A stretch of DNA of 64,000 nt from Tumebacillus_A lipolyticus (GCF_042682745.1 NZ_JBHUIO010000002.1:434001-498000); one strand, 5' to 3'; shown: positions 17,136 to 26,106, counted from the stretch's first letter. The notes: generated by a model not told the origin, from the letters alone. A program made the numbers and translations.

Positions 17136-17669
17136 TTAGCTCAGGATGACAAATTCGATGAAGATCGGATCGCCAGAATCGAGCAATGCTCCACCTGTGA
17201 TCATGAGCAGCGTAGAATTTACTGCGGCAACACCATTCAATTGGATCATGCCGTTAATATATAGGTTGAAGTAGCTGTACTCGGAGGGAAACGTGCTGAT
17301 CGGATTCCCCTGATCATCCACGAAGCTCATCGCTGCAAAGATCAGATTCTGGCCTGACACCATACCAGCGGAAGCATGGGCAAAATACTTTTTCGAGGTG
17401 AGTGCAGCTGATGGTGGATGGGGAGGTTTTGGCGGGGTTGGAGGTTTGGGGCAACAGCACGTACAAGGAGAATGGCATGTACATTGGCAGCATTTGTTGC
17501 AAGGATCTTCACGCTTCAAGCAGAGTTTCGCCTTCTCTAGATGGCGAAGCGCATCGCAAATCTCAGATTCAGCCTTGCCGATTTTGCCTTCCTTCACGTG
17601 CTTCTTCGCATCTTTCAATTCATCAATCGCTTGATCGATCAGTTCCGAACAATCCTTCCCATCGGACAT
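17136..17669 (-). CDS. DUF4183 protein 3 with helical head and Cys-Pro-rich linker
   Basis: 177 residues in three parts. Residues 1-55 are a charged helical region (SDGKDCSELIDQAIDELKDA). About 56-90 is a cysteine-rich stretch (CNKCCQCTCHSPCTCCCPK) running into a Pro-rich spacer. The C-terminal 90 residues are a DUF4183 domain (KKYFAHASAGMV, FNLYINGMIQLNGVAA). The start at 17669 follows AAAGGTGGTG. Cysteine-rich linkers suit disulphide cross-linking in spore coat or exosporium. First gene of the three-gene cluster. Confidence 0.75.
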   Translation of the reverse strand: MSDGKDCSELIDQAIDELKDAKKHVKEGKIGKAESEICDALRHLEKAKLCLKREDPCNKCCQCTCHSPCTCCCPKPPTPPKPPHPPSAALTSKKYFAHASAGMVSGQNLIFAAMSFVDDQGNPISTFPSEYSYFNLYINGMIQLNGVAAVNSTLLMITGGALLDSGDPIFIEFVILS

Positions 17670-17781
17670 TGTTGTCACACACCACCTTTCGAGTCGCACC
17701 AGTTCTAGTATTGTATATGTTCTATCGATAAGCATTGGAAGGTACAAATGTGGTAGTGAAACGTTTGTTTTCTGCACATAA

Positions 17782-17812
17782 AAAAACAGTCTCGATCTGA
17801 CGAGACTGTTTC
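17782..17812 (-). terminator. Terminator of the polysaccharide deacetylase gene
   Basis: AAACAGTCTCG / CGAGACTGTTT with a 6-base loop and a T-run on the minus strand, directly after the stop at 17818. Confidence 0.9.
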
Positions 17813-17817
17813 CACAC

Positions 17818-18560
17818 TTATTCATATTCGAGCGCCTTCATGTTCAACAATTCGGGGATAGTGACAATTTTATAGTTTTTGGCACGCAGCATCCGAATCA
17901 TGTCAGGCAGCGAGTTGACCGTGTGTTGAATCTGTTTGGGACCTGCGCTATGCCCTAAGATGATCGCCCCCGGTTTGACCGTTTGATTGACGATGTTCAG
18001 GATCTGATCGGGGGAACTTGCGATCCAATCTCTTGTGTCGACCGACCAATCGATCACTTTGTAGTTCATCTTCGTGATCTGAAACACGTTGGCGGTGGTC
18101 GCTTCCCCGTAGGGAGGGCGAAACATGTAGGTATGAAATCCGACAATTTTGAAGAGCACATCATCCGTCTTCTGAATTTCCGCGCGGATCTTTTGCGGCG
18201 TTGATTTTGTCAGAATCGGATGATCCCACGTGTGATTTCCGATCGAATGACCTTCCGCCACGATTCGCTGAACGATATGCGGGTACATTTTGGAGCGTTT
18301 TCCCAGTAGAAAAAAAGTGGCTTTGACATTCTCGCGCTTCAGAATGTCGAGGATCTGAGGGGTGAACTCTAGATCTGGGCCATCGTCAAACGACAGCGCC
18401 ACCATCTGGGACTTCTCCGACCCGCTGGTAAAAAAAAACCTGCTGGAATGCCTTTCGGTGTGGCGATTGCTGCACTTGCACGCTCATCATGCGACGCACT
18501 GTGGAAAAAACAGAGGCTGGAGAGCAAAGTGGACAGAAGGAATAATCTCGATATCTTCAA
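17818..18560 (-). pseudogene. Polysaccharide deacetylase (NodB family) with frameshift in a T9 tract
   Basis: The signal peptide (TTG start at 18560 after GGGAGG; MKISRLFLLSTLL..) and the catalytic domain lie in different frames, joined at a run of nine T (18430-18438). One extra T would give a single protein of about 247 residues. The NodB domain has all key motifs: SFDDGPD (catalytic and metal Asp), SIGNHTWDH (metal His pair), RPPYGE, DW and a C-terminal LGHS. So it would be an active peptidoglycan or chitin deacetylase if in frame. The lesion may be a real frameshift, a sequencing error in a homopolymer, or a slippage site. All later motifs are intact, which argues against old decay. Confidence 0.78.
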
Positions 18561-18767
18561 CAGTCTGCCTCCCATTCGATCATTTCAACTTACAGATGCT
18601 TATCGATAAACTGCCACCAGAACATCTCCGTTACTCCTTGAAAAACATTCCACGCCGCGCAGATGATGTCCGAAAAAAGCGCCGACACCAGACTCGTCGA
18701 AACGGTTGGCATCGGCACCTTCTGATAAATTTGGAAACGAAGAGATCGAGATAGGATCGATGAGACC

Positions 18768-18803
18768 GCACTTGCAAAGGCATTTCCAAAGGCACTTGCA
18801 AAG
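18768..18803. repeat. Three tandem 12-bp units
   Basis: GCACTTGCAAAG, GCATTTCCAAAG, GCACTTGCAAAG in direct order; outer copies identical, middle copy differs at two positions. It lies in noncoding DNA between the GNAT gene and the deacetylase gene. Confidence 0.7.
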
Positions 18804-18833
18804 ATCAAATGGAAAAGAGCTGACTCGATTTGC

Positions 18834-19436
18834 TCAAAAGTACCGTTCTGGTGTAGCCGTTTGATGTCGCCGATTCTTTTCTTGGAGCATTCGACTGGCA
18901 GCCGACTGGGAAAACGTCTCCTCTGTGATATACATTGGCTGATAGGCTGCTTCGGTCGTGCCCACCAGGTGAGCAAATGGGCGAAAACCGATCCTCTGAT
19001 AAAGCCTCAGCTCGCGAGTCGTTCCCGATATGACCGCCATGTCAAAGGCCGCCTCGCGCAGATGCTGTAGCAGGAAATGAAACAGCTCATAAAAAATCTG
19101 TCCTTTGCGATATTCCTTTTCGATCGCGAGCAGTCTGATCTCGACCATCTTCCTCGGTCGAAAGGGCAAATGCTGATCGAGGTCTGCTATTTTCTGATCC
19201 AAAGAGAAAGGTCTGTGCTCCCGGATTGCCAGCATCGCGACAACTCTCTGTTCATCAAGTGCGATCATATATGTGTTTTGCTCATGGTAGCGATCGATCA
19301 GTTTTCGCTGCTCATTCGGAAGGTGCTGAGGGATCTCTTCCACAAACGTTTTATAATTCAAGCGAAAGATCTGTTCCATCTCATCTGCATGGGAAGCAAC
19401 TTTATAGATCAAACTCAATCGGAATACACTCCTCAT
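18834..19436 (-). CDS. GNAT-fold acyltransferase
   Basis: 200 residues. The N-terminal two thirds match the N-acyl amino-acid synthase/GNAT fold: FRLNYKTFVEEIPQ, a beta-strand region MVEIRLLAIEKEYRKGQIFYEL (acyl-CoA pyrophosphate loop R/K-GQ), and LRLYQRIGFRPF. The substrate cannot be read. The ATG at 19436 has AGAGGAT upstream, but a TTG a few codons in (after GAGGAG) is also possible. The 18561-18833 stretch downstream holds no convincing gene, only the short tandem repeat. Confidence 0.7.
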   Translation of the reverse strand: MRSVFRLSLIYKVASHADEMEQIFRLNYKTFVEEIPQHLPNEQRKLIDRYHEQNTYMIALDEQRVVAMLAIREHRPFSLDQKIADLDQHLPFRPRKMVEIRLLAIEKEYRKGQIFYELFHFLLQHLREAAFDMAVISGTTRELRLYQRIGFRPFAHLVGTTEAAYQPMYITEETFSQSAASRMLQEKNRRHQTATPERYF

Positions 19437-20207
19437 CTTTCAAATCCTCTGCGATGTCAGCAAGGAAATAATGTGGTGCTCCAACATCCGGTTACTGTCC
19501 ATAAATCGAAAATAAGCGGTTCTATTCCGATGACACACAATCCATACTTTACCATTTACCAACTAGCAGTATAGCAATTTATAGAAATGCTGTAAATGAC
19601 CAATCTGACTCATCATCTTCAATTGATTTCGGCAGACACATGCGAAGACCGATATTTCAAAAATGCCCAGTTTCGTTGCCCAAAGCGATCCGATCAATTC
19701 CACTCTGTTTATCATCGTCTGTCCAGCTCAAGCATGCTGAGGCTGTAAAGCGCGTAGAGCAAATCTAGGGTTGTCTATTCATACTATATTTTATTAACGA
19801 ACATCATCCAAAATGCCTGCCTTTCCTGCTCAAGATCATGTAGAAGGACAAAAAATTGCGAACGATTGATGCGTTCGCAGCCTTTTTATTGAAAGGGGAT
19901 TTTGGAGCGAGAGATAATGTTGAGAAACAGACTGCTCTCTCGTATCGCAATTCTGACACAGATAGGATAAATCATAGAAAAAATCAGACTGACCAGTAGA
20001 TGATTCTCTAATGTTGCTGTTCGGAGGAGATAAGAATCGCCACTGATTCTCATCAGAGGTGATAAGGATCGCCTAGAAAAAAAGCTGTCCTTGAGAAACA
20101 GGAAGAGTGCCTCCCCAAATGAGCAGGCACTCTATCATCCACCTATCTACTTGATCATTCTGCGCAATTGACAGTTCGTGATCCCTTCAAGCTGATTATG
20201 TGCGAGA
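19437..20207. other. Long intergenic region with a hairpin and an imperfect direct repeat
   Basis: About 770 bases with no supported gene. It contains a strong hairpin TGCGAACG / CGTTCGCA (19857-19879) with T-runs on both strands, so a bidirectional terminator without an obvious client. Two 20-base direct repeats (20022-20041 and 20054-20073, 17 of 20 identical) follow. Near 20078-20133 are hairpins that probably end the acyl-CoA dehydrogenase transcript. The composition suggests decayed DNA. Confidence 0.5.
20078..20133 (-). terminator. Probable terminator of the acyl-CoA dehydrogenase-like gene
   Basis: GAGTGCCT / AGGCACTC hairpin, then TCCT / AGGA and a seven-base T-run on the minus strand. 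The T-run is separated from the stronger stem, so efficiency is uncertain. Confidence 0.4.
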
Positions 20208-21248
20208 TCAGGATAGGCTCTTCAGCATTTTCTCCAGTTGCTTCACGGCTGGCGTCACCACCGCGAGAAACAGCGACTCTCGCAAGCGGCGCGAAGTGTG
20301 GCTCCCCGCGACGTAACCGGCAGCTCCTGCATGAAGCATCTCAGCTTGCGCTGCGTCCATCGCGAGATAGGCACTTTCCAGACGCGCTTCCACCACCTCT
20401 CGAAACGAAACTGTCGCGATCGCTGAACGATCGGACAACTGCTCAACGAGATCGGTCAGCCGCTGCAGGCGGTTTTCTAAAGATGTTGGTTGGACCTTGA
20501 GGAACTGATTGACCGCGTTCTGCTTGTCCTGCAGATTGTTCATGCTGTCGAGACTCGCGCGAGTTACCCCAAGAGCTAGACCAACCTGCGTCAGTAGAAA
20601 GCCTGGGCGAATCTTGGCGATCAACTCGTCCGCCTGCTCGGATACGACGTATTTCTGAGAGAGATGGACATTTTGAAATTGACAGCTGTAGGTGGCCGTC
20701 CCGTTCAAGCCGAGGAACCCGTTCGCCTCTTTCAAATTCACTCCCTCAAGATCGGTAGGCACGAGTGCGATTGCCCGTTGATTATCTTCGGTACGAAACA
20801 CAACGGCAAACCAAGAATGAGGCGCAAGATTCGAGACAAAGGGCAAAGTTCCATGCAGACAGTATCCGGTCGGTGTTTTCTCTCCTACCAGCTTCAGCTC
20901 TTCCAACCCAGCGTAAAACTTCATCGCATTTGAAATGCCTGTCCCGCCAAGCACCTCCCCTGTCAGTAAAGAAGAGAGTAGTTCTTGTTTCAACTCATCG
21001 CTCGTTCCGTTGCTCACAAAGCTGATCGCAGCAGTCTGGCACCAGACAACAAACGCTGTCGAAACACAGACTGTGGCCACGTCGCGAATGAGCTTTAGAT
21101 TGTCTGACGGGGATTGGGAGTAGAATCCTTCCTCGCCGAGCAGTCTTAAAAAGTCGCCAGGATATCTACCCAGTTCGTCAATCTCTTTGACTCGTGGGCG
21201 AAGATGCTTGTGTAATAGCTCCTGTAATCGTTGGCTCTCGATTGTCAT
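20208..21248 (-). CDS. Acyl-CoA dehydrogenase-like flavoprotein
   Basis: 346 residues with acyl-CoA dehydrogenase architecture: helical N-domain, beta-domain (GTGISNAMKFYAG, FVSNLAPHSWFAVVF) and helical C-domain (SAYLAMDAAQAEMLHAGAAGYVAGSHTSRRLRESLFL). The usual catalytic Glu position is not clear, so it may belong to the monooxygenase-like (DszC/SfnB) side of the family. The ATG at 21248 is chosen for TAGGAGTGAAG upstream; an ATG 20 codons earlier is possible. It stands alone between two long intergenic regions. Substrate unknown. Confidence 0.72.
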   Translation of the reverse strand: MTIESQRLQELLHKHLRPRVKEIDELGRYPGDFLRLLGEEGFYSQSPSDNLKLIRDVATVCVSTAFVVWCQTAAISFVSNGTSDELKQELLSSLLTGEVLGGTGISNAMKFYAGLEELKLVGEKTPTGYCLHGTLPFVSNLAPHSWFAVVFRTEDNQRAIALVPTDLEGVNLKEANGFLGLNGTATYSCQFQNVHLSQKYVVSEQADELIAKIRPGFLLTQVGLALGVTRASLDSMNNLQDKQNAVNQFLKVQPTSLENRLQRLTDLVEQLSDRSAIATVSFREVVEARLESAYLAMDAAQAEMLHAGAAGYVAGSHTSRRLRESLFLAVVTPAVKQLEKMLKSLS

Positions 21249-21663
21249 CTCATGCTTCACTCCTAGACTTGCTGATTGATCGATCTTGATGGTAAGAATG
21301 TCATTCACATTGCTGATCGTAGGTGTTCAGTAGGAACGATTTTCATATCTTTTTTGGAACTAGCTCAGTTCCGGGGCTCGTCTTGCTCAAACTTCAATGA
21401 GACATTTAGATCGACCATAACTACCATCACATAACTGCTATCTATCAAGATGTCATTGGTTTGAAAATAGCACAGAGATTCATTACTCGCTACCTATTTA
21501 TTCTACACGAGCATCTCGGTCTGGTAGTTGTCACTCCAATAGAAAGCACTCCATTAAGTAGAGTCGAGATCTCCCCCGCTGTCTGTCTACTTAATGGAGT
21601 GCGATTATGTGTCAGATCTGAAATGTTTGCGAATCTGCCGGAAAATTCATTGCCGATCAGACG
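21249..21663. other. Intergenic region with a perfect 17-bp inverted repeat
   Basis: About 415 bases with no supported gene. Its main feature is the inverted repeat at 21546-21602, listed separately. Confidence 0.6.
21546..21602. repeat. Perfect 17-bp inverted repeat, 23-base loop
   Basis: Left arm 21546-21562 and right arm 21586-21602 are exact reverse complements. There is no T-run on either side, so it is not a typical terminator. It lies 61 bases beyond the stop of the exported-protein gene at 21664. Confidence 0.85.
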
Positions 21664-22341
21664 TTATGGTTTGTGAATTTTGGGATCGGCCATCTTGGTC
21701 AATATTTTGTACGCTTGAAGCTCAGTTGTGATTTCCTCTGCGAGTGAAGCGAGTGTGAGAGCATCCTTTCCATTGCTGAGGGACGTACTTTCTGGCAGAG
21801 ATTTAGAGAACTTCCCCTGTTTCATGCCGCTCAGTACATAATTCTGCTCTTCAGGTCTTGCGTTGTCACTGTCATCTTGCTGCAAAAATAAAACGATCTC
21901 CTCATCGAGAGCGAAGTCTGGAAAACCTTCCAATCTCCACTCGATGTTGCCAACCTTGCCCTTGTTGATCCGAATCATCACTTCATTTTTATGATAGGGC
22001 TGCCCTTTGAATACTTGATCAACTTGCACCCTGACATCGGTCTGCACCACGTTCGAGATATGCTCCCCACGCTCAAAGTTTGGATTCGACCATTTGCTTG
22101 GTAAGATCTCCTTTACCTTTCCTGAGAGAATCAATTGTGATTCCCCCACCAACTCTGTTTTCGTTTTTTCTGGTATGATCCAGGAAACGTTCACGATCTT
22201 GATTTCATCACCCGCTACAGCATCTACTTGCTTTACTTGGGCCGCAACTGGTACTTTGGTAGGTAATAAGATATAGTATCCGGCTAGAGCGAAAATAAAT
22301 GAGGTACACACCGCAATGATTGACAACCTCGTTTTCCCCAT
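21664..22341 (-). CDS. Exported hypothetical protein, paralogue of the 37021 gene
   Basis: 225 residues. A signal or anchor segment (residues 3-24) is followed by a beta-rich domain. Its core, ESQLILSGKVKEILPS .. VRVQVDQVFKGQ .. LDEEIVLFLQQDD .. YVLSGMKQGKF, aligns by eye with EAELIVLGSFTGKREN .. SVVKIDKVIKGD .. GKYLLFLTPGTS .. YVIVGIYEGKF in the protein at 37021-37632. So this is one family, represented twice. I do not recognise the family name. The ATG at 22341 follows TTTGGAGGA. No cotranscribed partner. Confidence 0.72.
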   Translation of the reverse strand: MGKTRLSIIAVCTSFIFALAGYYILLPTKVPVAAQVKQVDAVAGDEIKIVNVSWIIPEKTKTELVGESQLILSGKVKEILPSKWSNPNFERGEHISNVVQTDVRVQVDQVFKGQPYHKNEVMIRINKGKVGNIEWRLEGFPDFALDEEIVLFLQQDDSDNARPEEQNYVLSGMKQGKFSKSLPESTSLSNGKDALTLASLAEEITTELQAYKILTKMADPKIHKP

Positions 22342-22525
22342 CGATCGGTCCTCCAAAAAGCTTCTTGTTGTATGTGAGCATTGCGGATATTAAGATTCGA
22401 TCCTATCCAATTGCTCAGTGTGATCAATAAGCTCTTTCCATTCTCATTCTCAATAGATTTGAACATGCTGTTTTCAATTGCATTGAATACAAGTCGAAAG
22501 GGTAGCATTCTCCCTACTGTTTCAT

Positions 22526-23233
22526 TTACTCAACCGACTTGGTGTGTCGACAATTAGGAAAGCGGGAACAACCATAGAACGACTCCCCTTGCCTGTTTTT
22601 ACGGATGACCATCAAATGACCACATCGACAAATGACTTCTGCTGTTGCCGCTACCTCTTTGCGAACGGAGCGTTGCTTTTTCTTCGTTGGCTTATACTTG
22701 CCCCATGCTGCCAATTTCCTCTCCACGATGCCGCCATGCCAATAATCAACATGGAATTGCTCAGCCTCTTTTTTAGCAGGCTCTGTAAGGTCTGATGTTG
22801 TAACCAGTAAGGTTAAAATACAATTATGATTTCGCTTTGCTCCAACCAACTCACGCACGGTCTGCACAGGCACTTTGTTGTGATCCGCATAGCGCTTCGC
22901 CTGAACTGCTGTTCGCTCCCCTTTTCGGTTGATCAGCACCAGATCAACCCCACCGTCATTTCCACCCACACCTGTTTCCTCAACCTTGTACCCTTGATCG
23001 CGGAAGTAAAGTGCGAGGAGCCGTTCAAATTCGAATCCTGAAAGCTCCTGAAGCGGCGTTTTGAGCAGCGTCGCATCCGGACGCACCTCATTCGAAAAAG
23101 CGGGCTTTGCCTTTGTTTTCGGCAAACCGTTCCGTTTGCCCGATCGACCTCTTTTCCTCGAACTTTTTGTTGCGCGTTCAAGCAAAATAGAAAGTATAAA
23201 CATACCACCTACAACCATCCAAAACGTCGACAT
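22526..23233 (-). CDS. Membrane-anchored Mrr-type restriction endonuclease with zinc ribbon
   Basis: 235 residues. One N-terminal transmembrane helix (about 4-18) and a basic linker precede an Mrr_cat domain with PD-(D/E)xK core residues: GGNDGGVDLVL (Asp97) and AVQAKRY (Gln111-x-Lys113). The C-terminus is a topoisomerase-type C4 zinc ribbon (CRCG .. CSRFPNC, about 200-230). Mrr proteins cut modified or foreign DNA. Membrane-tethered versions are common in Bacilli, but their targets are undefined. No methyltransferase is nearby, consistent with a type IV-like or nucleic-acid surveillance role. Confidence 0.85.
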   Translation of the reverse strand: MSTFWMVVGGMFILSILLERATKSSRKRGRSGKRNGLPKTKAKPAFSNEVRPDATLLKTPLQELSGFEFERLLALYFRDQGYKVEETGVGGNDGGVDLVLINRKGERTAVQAKRYADHNKVPVQTVRELVGAKRNHNCILTLLVTTSDLTEPAKKEAEQFHVDYWHGGIVERKLAAWGKYKPTKKKQRSVRKEVAATAEVICRCGHLMVIRKNRQGESFYGCSRFPNCRHTKSVE

Positions 23234-23492
23234 AAAACTTCTCCTTAATTGTTAGCACACTTTATCTACTAATTCTTCCGAACTTTGAGTTTTCCTTTTT
23301 CAGATTGCTCATGACATGATCGATGTGATAGATTCTCGCGCCGCAACCATCCTCGGCCTCTCTAACATCATATCGGGGTTAAATAGTACATCCGCTATGT
23401 TCTTCTAACATATCTTTTGCTAAACTGAAAATGAATGTTTTTGTTGATGGTTTTCTTGTTTGATTAACAGGAAAGATGAGGAGGAGTAGTGA

Positions 23493-24161
23493 ATGAACTC
23501 AGTTTCTCTGATGAAGAAAAGTGTACAGGTCGTGCTTGAGAAAAAGCAGTTACGCGGCGTTGTTGCAAAAGTAGGATTGGTCTTGGATATCAGCGGATCG
23601 ATGCGGAACTTCTATAAAAATGGAACCGTTCAGCAAGTTGTCGAACGCATTTTAGCGGTAGCAAGTCAATTTGATGATGATGGTTCTTTGGATGTTTGGG
23701 TTTACGACAATGAATTTTCCCGATTGCCGGCAGTGACGGAAAAAGATTTTATCGGTTACGTAAACAATCATATTCTGAACGATGAATCGATCCATAAATT
23801 TGGCCGGAACGACGAGCCGCAAGTGATGGCAGACGTTCTACAGAAATATGTAAAAGAAGAGCCTAGCGATCTGCCTGTCTTCTTGGTTTTCATCAATGAT
23901 GGCGGGTGCAAAGCGGGGATCAAGAAGTTCATCGTCGAGTCTTCGAGCCAACCTATCTTCTGGCAGTTTGTAGGGATTGGAGATTCGAACTTTGATGTCT
24001 TGCGCAAGTTAGACACGATGGAAGGCCGAGTTGTAGACAACGCGAATTTCTTCCACTTTGACAACATTGAAACAGTCTCCGATGAGCAGCTCTATGACCA
24101 GTTGTTAGATGAGTTTCCGATGTGGCTTAAAGAGGCAAAGGCGAAAAGGATACTGAGATAG
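23493..24161 (+). CDS. Orphan VWA-domain protein (TerF/TerY-like)
   Basis: 222 residues forming a single von Willebrand A domain. The MIDAS motif is DISGSM (32-37), with a later Thr/Asp region (LPVFLVFINDGG). FWQFVGIG and NFFHFDNIETVSDEQLYDQLLDEFPMWL match the VWA domain found at the C-terminus of TerF-type tellurium/stress proteins. No TerD domain is fused and no ter genes are nearby, so it is an orphan. GAGGAGGAG precedes the ATG. Role unknown; probably a metal-dependent protein-binding module. Confidence 0.82.
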   Translation: MNSVSLMKKSVQVVLEKKQLRGVVAKVGLVLDISGSMRNFYKNGTVQQVVERILAVASQFDDDGSLDVWVYDNEFSRLPAVTEKDFIGYVNNHILNDESIHKFGRNDEPQVMADVLQKYVKEEPSDLPVFLVFINDGGCKAGIKKFIVESSSQPIFWQFVGIGDSNFDVLRKLDTMEGRVVDNANFFHFDNIETVSDEQLYDQLLDEFPMWLKEAKAKRILR

Positions 24162-24197
24162 ATTTGCCAAGCGAGCTGCATCTACATTTGCCATGTC

Positions 24198-24236
24198 AAA
24201 AAACACCCTATTCGGTCAGACTGAATAGGGTGTTTG
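24198..24236 (+). terminator. Terminator of the VWA gene
   Basis: AAACACCCTATTC / GAATAGGGTGTTT with a 9-base loop, 36 bases after the stop; symmetrical A/T runs make it possibly bidirectional. Confidence 0.88.
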
Positions 24237-24472
24237 ATATATACATCACTTTGTCTGAGTTACATAGTTGCAGGGAATTATATTTATGAAAAACAATAAC
24301 TTGGAGAAGATCGAGCTGACGAGCAAACTTTTTAGAGCAACCATTTCCCTCGCTCCCTCCCCCTTTCTCTTCCGATCTTACAATGTTCCTCGTTTCGCAC
24401 AAGCATTAATTGTTCAATTATGATATAGTAGGTGTTTGATAGGATAAAAAAGAAGGATGGTATTGCAAACAA

Positions 24473-26086
24473 ATGATCAGCACAAACGGTGTTACCTTAC
24501 GATATGGAAAACGCGCTCTATTTGAAGACGTCACCATCAAGTTCACCCCTGGCAACTGCTACGGCCTGATCGGAGCGAACGGAGCTGGGAAGTCGACCTT
24601 CCTGAAAATCCTCTCTGGCGAGATCGAACCGAGCGTCGGCGATGTGAGCATCACGCCTGGCGAGCGTCTGGCGATCCTCAAGCAGAACCACTTCGAATTT
24701 GATGAGTTTCAAGTTTTGAAAGTCGTGATCATGGGTCACAAGCGCCTCTATGACATCATGGAGGAAAAAGACGCGATCTACGCAAAAGGCGACTTCACTG
24801 AAGAAGACGGCATGCGTGCCGCTGAACTGGAAGGCGACTTCGCCGAGCTGAACGGCTGGGTGGCCGAATCGGAAGCGGCGGAGCTGCTACAAGGTCTCGG
24901 CATCCCGGTTGACCTGCACGACAAGCAAATGAAAGAACTCGACGGCAGCCAGAAAGTCCGCGTCCTGCTCGCACAAGCACTGTTCGGCAACCCGGACATC
25001 TTGCTTCTCGACGAGCCGACCAACCACTTGGATCTCGCGTCGATCAAGTGGCTGGAAAACTTTTTGCTGGGCTATGAAAACACGGTCATCGTCGTCTCCC
25101 ATGACCGTCACTTCTTGAACCAAGTCTGCACGCACATTGCCGACATCGACTTTGGCAAGATTCAGCTGTATGTGGGCAATTACGATTTCTGGTACGAGTC
25201 CAGCCAACTGGCACTCTCCCTGCAACGCAACTCGAATAAGAAGAAGGAAGAGAAGATCAAGGAGCTGGAAGAGTTCATCCGTCGCTTTAGCGCGAATGCT
25301 TCCAAGTCCAAGCAGGCGACTTCTCGTAAGAAGCAACTCGATAAGATCACGCTCGACGATATCCGTCCGTCGAACCGCAAATATCCGTTCATCGATTTCA
25401 AGCCGGAGCGCGAGGCGGGCAACGACATTTTGACTGTCGATGGTCTGACTGTGACCGTCGAAGGCGTGAAAGTGCTCGACAACATCTCCTTCACCGTCAA
25501 CAAAGGCGACAAGATCGCGCTGGTCGGCCCGGACGAACTGGCAAAGACCACATTGTTCAAAGTGCTGGCAGGCGAGCTTGAGCCGGACAGCGGCGAGTTT
25601 AAATGGGGCATCACGATCACTTCTGCGTATTTCCCGAAAGACAACGCCGAGTATTTTGATACCGACCTGAACTTGGTCGACTGGCTGCGTCAGTATTCGA
25701 AAGATCAAGATGAGACCTATGTGCGCGGCTTCTTGGGTCGCATGCTGTTCTCTGGCGAAGAGTCGCTGAAAAAAGCGAACGTCATCTCCGGCGGCGAAAA
25801 AGTGCGCTGCATGCTCTCGAAGATGATGAACGTCGGCGCGAACGCGTTGATGCTCGATGAGCCGACCAACCACTTGGATCTCGAATCGATCACCGCCCTG
25901 AACAACGGGCTGATCAACTTCACAGGCTCGATGATTTTCGTTTCGCATGACCATCAATTTGTGCAAACGATCGCGAACCGCATCATCCAGATCACTCCGA
26001 ACGGTCTCATCGACAAGCAGATGAGCTATGACGAGTTTTTGGAAGATGATCGCGTGAAGGAACAGCTTGAAAAAATGTACAGCTAG
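24473..26086 (+). CDS. ABC-F family ATPase (YbiT/YkpA-like)
   Basis: 537 residues with two ABC ATPase domains and no membrane segments, an ABC-F protein acting at the ribosome rather than in transport. Domain 1 has Walker A GANGAGKST (34-42), LDGSQKVR as signature and LLLDEPTNHLDL. The inter-domain linker (about 245-290) is highly charged. Domain 2 has an altered P-loop GPDELAKTTLF in place of GxxGxGK, a normal ISGGEKVR signature and MLDEPTNHLDL. Members can rescue stalled ribosomes or protect them from antibiotics; which applies here cannot be told. The ATG has AAGGA 14 bases upstream, a rather long spacing. Confidence 0.92.
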   Translation: MISTNGVTLRYGKRALFEDVTIKFTPGNCYGLIGANGAGKSTFLKILSGEIEPSVGDVSITPGERLAILKQNHFEFDEFQVLKVVIMGHKRLYDIMEEKDAIYAKGDFTEEDGMRAAELEGDFAELNGWVAESEAAELLQGLGIPVDLHDKQMKELDGSQKVRVLLAQALFGNPDILLLDEPTNHLDLASIKWLENFLLGYENTVIVVSHDRHFLNQVCTHIADIDFGKIQLYVGNYDFWYESSQLALSLQRNSNKKKEEKIKELEEFIRRFSANASKSKQATSRKKQLDKITLDDIRPSNRKYPFIDFKPEREAGNDILTVDGLTVTVEGVKVLDNISFTVNKGDKIALVGPDELAKTTLFKVLAGELEPDSGEFKWGITITSAYFPKDNAEYFDTDLNLVDWLRQYSKDQDETYVRGFLGRMLFSGEESLKKANVISGGEKVRCMLSKMMNVGANALMLDEPTNHLDLESITALNNGLINFTGSMIFVSHDHQFVQTIANRIIQITPNGLIDKQMSYDEFLEDDRVKEQLEKMYS

Positions 26087-26106
26087 TTCACTTGGCTTTG
26101 CGAACA

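Noticed and set aside
18590..18976. Minus-strand frame with repeated FASA segments downstream of the GNAT gene
   Set aside because: It overlaps the GNAT 3' end in another frame, has no ribosome binding site, and its repeats simply reflect the 12-bp tandem DNA repeat.
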